Assembly (NCBI GenBank): GCA_029260985.1 | Contig: JAJDCE010000101.1 | Span: 1 to 7,336 of the forward strand | Source of the DNA: Patescibacteria group bacterium | Lineage (GTDB): Bacteria > Patescibacteriota > Gracilibacteria > UM-FILTER-43-11 | Length of the DNA: 7,336 nucleotides | Reading direction: 5' to 3' | Part shown: positions 1 through 4,542 of the stretch, in pieces | Numbering within the stretch: position 1 is the stretch's first letter | Layout: each line of letters starts with the position of its first letter | Translations under genes and position numbers: made by a program | The notes under the pieces: generated by a model | Seen by the model: only the letters and a program-made list of their open reading frames with translations | The model's database searches: none | Told to the model about the DNA's origin: nothing

Positions 1-295
1 CCGCGGGCGGGTGCGCCCCTTCGCCTTGCATGAGAGGCAGGCTCCACAGGAACGCGTCGGACGAGAAGGTCGTGTGTACGTGTAGGTCGCCGAAAAGAAG
101 CTGTGACTCGGATGGCGCCCCGAGAATACTCGCGGCCCGCGCCCGCACTTCGGCGCGCCGATCGACGACAACGGCGGGGACCTTGGTCTCTGACACCTCT
201 CCCGCGTGCCGGCTGCGTCCGAGCAACCCGAACCAAACGGCCGCCACGTAGAACGCGAGCGCGACCAACAGCAGCCCTAGCGTACGGCTCAGCAC
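1..295 (-). CDS. DUF3604 / PHP-type metallohydrolase, N-terminal part (truncated by window edge)
   Basis: Read on the minus strand from a GTG at 295 down to base 1, this frame is open for 98 codons and continues beyond the window. The product starts with one hydrophobic segment (about residues 4-26) that looks like a signal anchor, so the rest is probably periplasmic. Residues 66-77 read LLFGDLHVHTTF, followed by SSDAF, then SLPLMQGEGAHPPA (85-98). The GDLHxHT motif supplies the first two metal-binding histidines (H72, H74) of PHP-superfamily phosphoesterases. Its combination with the downstream LMQGEGAHPPA stretch is what I recognise as DUF3604. The GTG start is chosen because GGAG (302-305 on the forward strand) lies 5 bases upstream and an in-frame TGA follows at 326-328. 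An alternative CTG start at 310 is less likely. The substrate of DUF3604 proteins is not known to me. The gene diverges from the secreted-protein gene at 654. Family call confident; function not. Confidence 0.87.
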   Translation of the reverse strand, partial: MLSRTLGLLLVALAFYVAAVWFGLLGRSRHAGEVSETKVPAVVVDRRAEVRARAASILGAPSESQLLFGDLHVHTTFSSDAFLWSLPLMQGEGAHPPA

Positions 296-489
296 GGTGG
301 CTCCGTACAGAGCACGCGCCTGCGTTCAACATCCATAACTGCTCCAGCCCTATCGGCTATCGCGCACGACTGCGACACTAGGCCGCGAGCGTAGGCCCGG
401 TAGGCACAACAGTCAAAGAAATCAGCCGCTTGTCGGGTTCTCGCCGCTCGGATCAGCCTCGCGCATTCTTGGACAGGCCCAGCCGACTC

Positions 490-528
490 AGCCCTTCGAC
501 AGGCTAGATGCCATGCCTCTCGATAGGC
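490..528. repeat. Two TCGA-centred imperfect palindromes, REP-like
   Basis: AGCCCTTCGACAGGCT (490-505) has complementary AGCC/GGCT arms around a TCGA centre. Ten bases on, GCCTCTCGATAGGC (515-528) repeats the pattern with GCCT/AGGC arms and again a TCGA near the middle. The core CCCTTCGACAGGCT resembles a short intergenic palindrome seen repeatedly in many environmental bacterial genomes. I take the pair to be a decayed copy of such a REP-like element. Copy number cannot be judged from one window. Confidence 0.4.
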
Positions 529-540
529 CGTGAGCGCCGG

Positions 541-553
541 TGAACGTTGTTCA
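541..553. promoter_or_regulatory. Operator-like inverted repeat TGAAC-N3-GTTCA
   Basis: TGAACGTTGTTCA is a perfect 5-bp inverted repeat with a 3-base spacer, about 100 bases upstream of the ATG at 654. A third TGAAC half-site follows at 561-565. The arrangement could be a repressor or activator site in the divergent promoter region. The N3 spacer does not fit the N4 spacer of the Gram-positive LexA box, so I do not call it an SOS box. This may also be chance. Confidence 0.25.
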
Positions 554-583
554 ACCGGAATGAACGCCCCGCAGTCGTAGGAC

Positions 584-610
584 AGAGAGTGCCGTTCTCT
601 CTTTCGAGAG
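584..610 (+). promoter_or_regulatory. Two mutually exclusive short hairpins in the likely 5' leader
   Basis: AGAGAG (584-589) can pair with CTCTCT (597-602) across a 7-base loop. Alternatively CTCTC (597-601) can pair with GAGAG (606-610) across TTTC. The shared central arm makes the two structures exclusive, as in attenuator-type leaders. The stems are only 5-6 bp, so this is a weak prediction. The second hairpin ends about 30 bases before the ribosome binding site at 641-646. Confidence 0.25.
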
Positions 611-640
611 CGACCGACCGGAATACCAACCGCAGCGACC

Positions 641-646
641 AAGGGG
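641..646 (+). promoter_or_regulatory. Ribosome binding site that decides the start at 654
   Basis: AAGGGG lies 7 bases before the ATG at 654 but only 1 base before the in-frame GTG at 648. The normal spacing therefore favours ATG 654 over GTG 648 as the initiation codon. Confidence 0.55.
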
Positions 647-653
647 TGTGGCA

Positions 654-2111
654 ATGAGCCGAGCCGACCATCATCGATTTCATGTAGCATTCATCGGATG
701 CGCGTTGCTCGCACTGATGCTGATCGCCGCCGCGACCTCGGTGAAAGCCGGAGTGGCGCCGAGCTTGTTCTTGAGCAGCGACATCACGAAGAAACTCGGG
801 AACCTGACCGTCGACGACGGCGAGGTTGCCCAGGTACTCGACAACGGCACTGCCTCCGGCATTGTCTTCGACGGTCTGCCCAACGGTGTCGGTGTCGATG
901 GGTACGATGACCATCCTAGCAAGGGAGCGATTGTCTCGTTCGACTCGTCGGTTTCGATCTCGATTGGTCCCTTCTCGGTGCTTGTCCAGCCCGGGGATGT
1001 CGTCGGGCTCGACGGCGACGGCAACTATACCGGGATCGTCTTTCGCTCCACCGACTACAGCGTTCCTCTCGGCGCGAACGTCGACGCGGTGGCATGGGTT
1101 GTAGACTCGTTCCAAGGCCTGACGGCGGTTGCCGTGTCATTCGACGTTCCGGTCTTCGCGCGCAGTGGAAATCCTTCGACGCACCTGCTGGTCGAACCAC
1201 GCTCGATGCTCTGCGTGGATGTCGACGACGCCTCGAAGTACTGGATCTGTTTCGATGGCGCCGCCGGCGGCGCGCCATTCGGTTCCGATATCGATGCCGC
1301 CGACCACGCGGATCACGGAGGCTCGCTGTTCAACCACAGCTGGTACGTCTCGTTCACGACTTCCGGAACGGTCGACGGGACTTTCTATGACGACGAGGAC
1401 GTCCTGCAACGCTCCTTCGGAGGGCTGAGTATACCGGGAGTGAGCCCCTGGGGCACATTCGTCAACAACAGCTGGGCCGGTGCCGATCTCGACGCATTCT
1501 CCGTTCAATTTGCGGCTCCGCCCGCGGCGACGCCAACGGCCACCAGCTCTGCAACTTTGACGTCGACGCCGACTTCAACCCCGTCCTCCACTCCCACCGC
1601 CACTCCGACGCAAACCACGACCGGTACGGTAACGATGTCCGTGACGAGCACCGCGACAGCCACGGCGACCGCGACTCCAACCCACACAGCGACTCGTAGC
1701 GGAACGGTGACGACGACTGTGACGAGCACTCCGACGGCGACCCCGACTCACACCGCCACCCGGAGCGAAACCGTGACAATGACCGCGACCAGCACTGCAA
1801 CGGCGACCGCGACCAACACTGGCACGGTACCGACGCCGGTGCCGACGACCGCGACCAACACCGCAACCGCCACGGCGACCAGTACCGGCACGGTGCCGAC
1901 TCCCACTGCCACGCCGACGGGTCAGCCCTGCGCGAGCGATTGCGATGGGAACGGGACCGTCTCCATCAACGAGCTGGTGCGCGCCGTCAATATCGCGCTC
2001 GGGCGCCAGGGCGTCGACGCCTGTCCCGCCGCCGACCTCGACGGCAACGGCAGCATCACGATCAACGAACTCATCCGAGCCGTGGCCGACAGTCTGGGCC
2101 GCTGCTCCTGA
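654..2111 (+). CDS. Secreted modular protein: beta-rich repeat domain, Thr/Pro linker, C-terminal paired EF-hand (dockerin-like) module
   Basis: The product is 485 residues. Residues 1-32 form a signal peptide: a basic N-terminus, a hydrophobic core at about 11-28, and a probable cut after SVKA, so the mature protein is exported. Residues 33-288 are an Asp/Gly/Val-rich, beta-type region that I do not recognise as a named family. It contains four related units, opening at about residues 38, 93, 159 and 231. Residues 289-423 are a flexible linker almost wholly of Thr, Ala, Pro, Ser and Val. Residues 426-485 hold two calcium-loop motifs, D429-E440 and D461-E472, each DxDGNGxxxxNE and followed by a similar helix (ELVRAVNIALG, ELIRAVADSLG). 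Cysteines 426, 430, 457 and 484 flank them. The tail resembles type I dockerin or EF-hand stalks and probably binds calcium, but no cohesin partner is present here. The beta-helix gene follows at 47 bases. Export and domain order are well supported; role unknown. Confidence 0.85.
   Translation: MSRADHHRFHVAFIGCALLALMLIAAATSVKAGVAPSLFLSSDITKKLGNLTVDDGEVAQVLDNGTASGIVFDGLPNGVGVDGYDDHPSKGAIVSFDSSVSISIGPFSVLVQPGDVVGLDGDGNYTGIVFRSTDYSVPLGANVDAVAWVVDSFQGLTAVAVSFDVPVFARSGNPSTHLLVEPRSMLCVDVDDASKYWICFDGAAGGAPFGSDIDAADHADHGGSLFNHSWYVSFTTSGTVDGTFYDDEDVLQRSFGGLSIPGVSPWGTFVNNSWAGADLDAFSVQFAAPPAATPTATSSATLTSTPTSTPSSTPTATPTQTTTGTVTMSVTSTATATATATPTHTATRSGTVTTTVTSTPTATPTHTATRSETVTMTATSTATATATNTGTVPTPVPTTATNTATATATSTGTVPTPTATPTGQPCASDCDGNGTVSINELVRAVNIALGRQGVDACPAADLDGNGSITINELIRAVADSLGRCS
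1518..1922 (+). repeat. Degenerate 66-nt tandem repeats encoding a Thr/Pro/Ala linker
   Basis: This tract encodes residues 289-423 of the secreted protein. Five sub-units each open with a TV dipeptide after G or E, at residues 325, 351, 373, 391 and 413, so unit lengths are 26, 22, 18 and 22 residues. At the DNA level CACACAGCGACTCG (from 1683) recurs as CACACCGCCACCCG (from 1749), exactly 66 bases later. GGCACGGTACCGAC (1821) recurs as GGCACGGTGCCGAC (1887), again 66 bases later. The repeats are diverged at many third positions, implying older duplications kept by composition rather than a fresh minisatellite. Confidence 0.75.
1929..2108 (+). other. Region encoding tandem EF-hand loops (dockerin-like module)
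   Basis: This segment encodes residues 426-485 of the secreted protein. Two halves about 32 residues apart share the pattern C, then DxDGNGxxxxNEL, then a short helix ending in LGR. Aspartates at loop positions 1 and 3, Asn at 5, Gly at 6 and Glu at 12 match the canonical 12-residue calcium-binding EF loop. The duplication within 60 residues is the layout of cellulosomal dockerins and related bacterial EF-hand stalks. Calcium binding is inferred from residues only. Confidence 0.75.
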
Positions 2112-2147
2112 CCATCAACCACCAACGACGACAAGCAAACACGTAAC

Positions 2148-2152
2148 GGAGG
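2148..2152 (+). promoter_or_regulatory. Strong ribosome binding site for the beta-helix gene
   Basis: GGAGG sits 6 bases before the ATG at 2159. It is the best Shine-Dalgarno match in the window and fixes the start. No terminator hairpin is visible between the stop at 2111 and this site, so readthrough from the upstream secreted-protein gene is plausible. Confidence 0.8.
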
Positions 2153-2158
2153 AAAATC

Positions 2159-3106
2159 ATGAAGCGATACGGAAACATTGTAGCCCTCGCCTCGATCGTT
2201 GCACTCGTATTCGTCAGTACCGGTCCGGCTAATGCGGTCGACGGAGTGATCGAGATCAACCAGGACAAGGTCGACGCCGGCGGAGTCTCTTTCTTCGATG
2301 GTCCCGGGTTCCCGGTGACGATCACGGAGCAGGGAAGCTACCGGCTGACCGGAAACCTTACGTCGAGCGACACTGGGGTCAATGCCATCGAGATCGGCAG
2401 CGGCGAGGTCACCTTCGACCTCAACGGATTCAGCATCTCCGGCCCGGGGCACCTCGGCTCGGCACATGGAATCAACTCGACTCAGGGAAACATTCGGATC
2501 CTCAACGGCTCCGTCAAGAACTTCCCCGGCGATGGAATCAACATCACTGGAGGAGCGGTGATCGAGGACGTCCGAGCCATCAACAATGCAGGGATTGGAA
2601 TCGATGTCGGCTCTCCCGCCAGTCTGGTGAAGAAGTGCGGCGCGGCTCTCAATCTCGGCTCTGGAATTCGCGCCGGAGCGCAGAGCAGCATCCTCGACAG
2701 TGTGGCCACAGGGAACCAGGGAGAAGGCATCGAGTGCGGAACCCGCTGCACCGTGGCGCGCAACACGGTGTCCAACAACATGAAGAACGGTATCAGAGCC
2801 GACAGCGGTTCGACGGTAGAGAGCAATACCTCATCGAACAACACGGAAGACGGTATCCGCGTCCAAGATGGTTGCACGATCGCGAACAACTCTTCGAGCG
2901 GTAATGGTTCGCGCGGGATCTGCGCGTTCAGCGGCAACACCGTGATCGGCAACACCGTAAGCGGCAACACCGGGAGAGGTCTCGACCTTTCGAACACGTC
3001 TGGGTACGGCCAGAACGTGATGTATGACAACACCGGCGGAACCGTGAACAGCGGCCCGGCGCAGATTGGAACCAATCTGTGCGACGGTTTGCTAGCGTGC
3101 CCGTGA
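2159..3106 (+). CDS. Secreted right-handed parallel beta-helix repeat protein
   Basis: The product is 315 residues. Residues 1-26 are a signal peptide with hydrophobic core IVALASIVALVFV and a probable cut after PANA. A beta-rich N-terminal cap (27-120) contains SYRLTGNLTSS, a pattern common at the head of pectate-lyase-like folds, and DLNGFSISG. Residues 124-293 form at least eight rungs. A Gly followed by Ile or Leu recurs at 126, 147, 169, 190, 211, 232, 253 and 274, so the period is 21 residues with one step of 22. Asn-rich turns (SNN, SSNNTE, SGNG) give asparagine-ladder character, as in PbH1/NosD-like repeats. The C-terminus ends in NLCDGLLACP, whose two cysteines may form a disulfide. 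I see no polysaccharide-lyase catalytic signature, so enzyme activity is not claimed; carbohydrate or surface binding is equally possible. It probably shares a transcript with the upstream secreted-protein gene. Confidence 0.88.
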   Translation: MKRYGNIVALASIVALVFVSTGPANAVDGVIEINQDKVDAGGVSFFDGPGFPVTITEQGSYRLTGNLTSSDTGVNAIEIGSGEVTFDLNGFSISGPGHLGSAHGINSTQGNIRILNGSVKNFPGDGINITGGAVIEDVRAINNAGIGIDVGSPASLVKKCGAALNLGSGIRAGAQSSILDSVATGNQGEGIECGTRCTVARNTVSNNMKNGIRADSGSTVESNTSSNNTEDGIRVQDGCTIANNSSSGNGSRGICAFSGNTVIGNTVSGNTGRGLDLSNTSGYGQNVMYDNTGGTVNSGPAQIGTNLCDGLLACP

Positions 3107-3128
3107 CAATCACGGAATCGGGCGGATT

Positions 3129-3160
3129 CAGGGCCGCGCTTCCCCGCAAGCGCGGCCCTG
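3129..3160 (+). terminator. Terminator hairpin after the beta-helix gene
   Basis: A perfect 13-bp GC-rich stem (3129-3141 pairing with 3148-3160) closes a 6-base CCCCGC loop. It starts 23 bases after the stop at 3106. The following bases, GTTCGATGTT, are only partly T-rich, so it is a good structural terminator but not a textbook intrinsic one. It probably ends the two-gene secreted-protein unit. Confidence 0.7.
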
Positions 3161-3192
3161 GTTCGATGTTGTATCCGCAGAGCTGAAGCAAC

Positions 3193-3216
3193 CGGCCCGG
3201 CGCTGAAGCCGGGCCG
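3193..3216. repeat. Second GC-rich hairpin, REP-like, in the 3107-3334 spacer
   Basis: CGGCCCGGC (3193-3201) is perfectly complementary to GCCGGGCCG (3208-3216) around a GCTGAA loop. The octamer GCTGAAGC occurs twice, just before the left arm (3182-3189) and running from the loop into the right arm (3202-3209). There is no T-tract, so a REP-type element or RNA-stabilising stem is more likely than a second terminator. Confidence 0.5.
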
Positions 3217-3322
3217 CACGCCGAGGAATCGTCCGCGCGGCCGGATTCCCGGTCGCCGACGCGCTTGAATCGGCTACCATGATGTCCATGGCGGTCTCGG
3301 GCATACGGGCGGCGGCCGACGC

Positions 3323-3326
3323 GGAG
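3323..3326 (+). promoter_or_regulatory. Ribosome binding site for the glycosyltransferase
   Basis: GGAG lies 8 bases before the ATG at 3335. The in-frame GTG at 3326 overlaps this GGAG and has no purine-rich site of its own at proper spacing, so ATG 3335 is preferred as the start. Confidence 0.5.
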
Positions 3327-3334
3327 TGACCGGC

Positions 3335-4519
3335 ATGCTCGACCTTGCCCGCATCGCGGTCGTCGGCATCGCGTTCATGGGTTTCGCTTTCTGGAGCGCA
3401 ACCCTCGTCTTTGGCCTCGTCGGCGCCCGGCGGCTTCGCGACTTGGCGCGGATCGAGTCCCCGGCGCCGCCGACGTGGCCCCGAGTCAGTGTCGTCGTGC
3501 CGGCGTGCAACGAGGTCGATACGCTGCCGGGCGCCGCTCGGGCTCACCTCGAGTCGTCGTATCCCAACTTCGAGCTGATCCTGGTCGACGATCGGTCCAC
3601 GGACGGAACCGGCGAGCTCATCGACACCCTCGCGCAACAGGACAATCGCATTCGCGCACATCACGTTTGTCTCCTCCCGGCAGGGTGGCTCGGGAAGGTT
3701 CATGCGTTGGAGGCTGGTTGGTCGCACGCTGAAGGCGAGTGGGTGTTGTTCACCGACGCCGATGTTCACGTCGCCGCCGACACGTTGGAGAAGGCTGTCG
3801 CCCTCTGCGAAGCCGAGGGACGCGACTTGCTCACGGTGATTCCGAATTTCGTGCCGGTCGGCCCGCTTGTCGATGCCGCCGTTACCGCCATGGCTCGTTC
3901 GATTTTCGGTGGTGGTCAGGTGTGGCGCGCCGAGGATCCAGACGCCCGGCAGATCGCTGGGTTTGGCGCATTTATCCTGGTGCGGCGCTCGGCCTTCGAA
4001 GGCTCGGCCGGCTTCGAGGCGCTGCGCATGGAGATCGCCGACGACCTCGGCGTGGGCTTGGTCGTGAAGGAGGCCGGGGGGCGCTTGGCGGTCGTGACCG
4101 CGCTCGAGCACGTGGCGCTGCCCTTCTATGAGTCTCTCAAGCAGATGCGCGGCGGCATCGAGAAAGGCGGGATCGGTATCATCGGCCGCTACGGACTGCC
4201 TCGGCTGCTCGCTCTCTGCACGATTTCGCTTCTGGCTGAGCTCGGACCCTTCGTGGCTTTCCTGCCGGTCGGCGTGCCCTGGCTACCGGCGCTTGGTGCG
4301 GCGGGGGTAACGGTCGCCCTGACAGCATCCCTGGGATGGGCATGGTGGCTCGGACGACCGCTTCTCTCCGGTCTCCTCTTTCCCATCGGCACAGCTCTCA
4401 ACGTGTTCTTCAATCTGCGGTCGGGTTTCGTCGGATGGTGGAACGGTGGGATCCGTTGGCGCGGCACGTTCTACTCGCTCGACGAATTGCGGCGTGGGCA
4501 GCGGGTCCTGTGGCCATGA
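3335..4519 (+). CDS. Membrane-bound family 2 glycosyltransferase (CrtQ/HpnB-like layout)
   Basis: The product is 394 residues. A membrane segment spans about residues 5-30, followed by a cytosolic GT-A domain beginning PRVSVVVPACNE (49-60). LVDDRSTDGT (83-92) is the nucleotide-sugar-binding DDxSxDGT motif. GWLGKVHALEAG (117-128) is the acceptor-side loop. FTDADVH (139-145) contains the metal-binding DxD (D141, D143). EIADDLGVGLVVKEAGGRL (233-251) corresponds to the catalytic acidic motif of processive-like GT2 enzymes. Three hydrophobic segments follow at about 287-313, 315-337 and 343-365, and the tail ends IRWRGTFYSLDELRRGQRV. One N-terminal plus several C-terminal helices around a GT2 core is the layout of enzymes acting on membrane lipids, such as carotenoid glycosyltransferase CrtQ and hopanoid-associated HpnB. 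The actual acceptor is unknown. It sits 19 bases before the dikinase gene, likely in one operon. GT2 assignment is strong; the subfamily is tentative. Confidence 0.9.
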   Translation: MLDLARIAVVGIAFMGFAFWSATLVFGLVGARRLRDLARIESPAPPTWPRVSVVVPACNEVDTLPGAARAHLESSYPNFELILVDDRSTDGTGELIDTLAQQDNRIRAHHVCLLPAGWLGKVHALEAGWSHAEGEWVLFTDADVHVAADTLEKAVALCEAEGRDLLTVIPNFVPVGPLVDAAVTAMARSIFGGGQVWRAEDPDARQIAGFGAFILVRRSAFEGSAGFEALRMEIADDLGVGLVVKEAGGRLAVVTALEHVALPFYESLKQMRGGIEKGGIGIIGRYGLPRLLALCTISLLAELGPFVAFLPVGVPWLPALGAAGVTVALTASLGWAWWLGRPLLSGLLFPIGTALNVFFNLRSGFVGWWNGGIRWRGTFYSLDELRRGQRVLWP

Positions 4520-4542
4520 CGCAAGAACGATCACCGAGATGA
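4516..4542 (+). other. Eight-codon minicistron bridging two genes by ATGA overlaps
   Basis: ATG 4516-4518 overlaps the glycosyltransferase stop TGA (4517-4519) as ATGA. It opens a frame encoding MTQERSPR. That frame's stop, TGA 4540-4542, overlaps the next gene's ATG (4539-4541), again as ATGA. Such overlaps can pass a terminating ribosome to the next start. There is no independent evidence that the peptide is made; chance is a real possibility. Confidence 0.3.

Larger units (their letters stand above)
296..653. other. Divergent intergenic region, no gene seen, several short inverted repeats
   Basis: These 358 bases separate the leftward DUF3604 gene from the rightward secreted-protein gene and must hold promoters for both. 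I found no reading frame with protein-like composition and no tRNA or rRNA. The open minus-strand frames crossing it (289-690 and 504-1115) are rich in Arg, Ala and Cys and look like chance frames. No convincing -35/-10 pair with correct spacing stood out. The region does hold small symmetric elements at 490-505, 515-528, 541-553 and 584-610, listed separately. Confidence 0.6.

Noticed and set aside
541..553. LexA/SOS box
   Set aside because: The half-sites GAAC and GTTC are separated by three bases; the Gram-positive consensus needs four and the alphaproteobacterial box has direct GTTC repeats.
289..690. Minus-strand frame of 133 codons across the divergent spacer
   Set aside because: It overlaps the start of both flanking genes, has no ribosome binding site that I can see, and is Arg/Ala/Cys-rich without domain features.
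654..750. Lipoprotein signal (FIGC near residue 16 of the secreted protein)
   Set aside because: Position -3 is Phe rather than Leu/Val/Ile, and the hydrophobic core continues well past the Cys. A type I cut after SVKA fits better.
1518..1922. CRISPR or minisatellite array
   Set aside because: The repeats are in-frame, diverged and of one threonine-rich composition with no unique spacers, so they encode a protein linker.
3279..3329. Sixteen-codon frame just upstream of the glycosyltransferase, ending 5 bases before its ATG
   Set aside because: It has no clear ribosome binding site and no regulatory-leader hallmark such as codon runs, so it is not distinguishable from chance.
3128..4111. Long minus-strand frame of 327 codons opposite the glycosyltransferase
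   Set aside because: It is a shadow of GC-rich third positions. It has Arg/Asp/Glu/His-rich composition with no domain, while the plus frame carries clear GT2 motifs.
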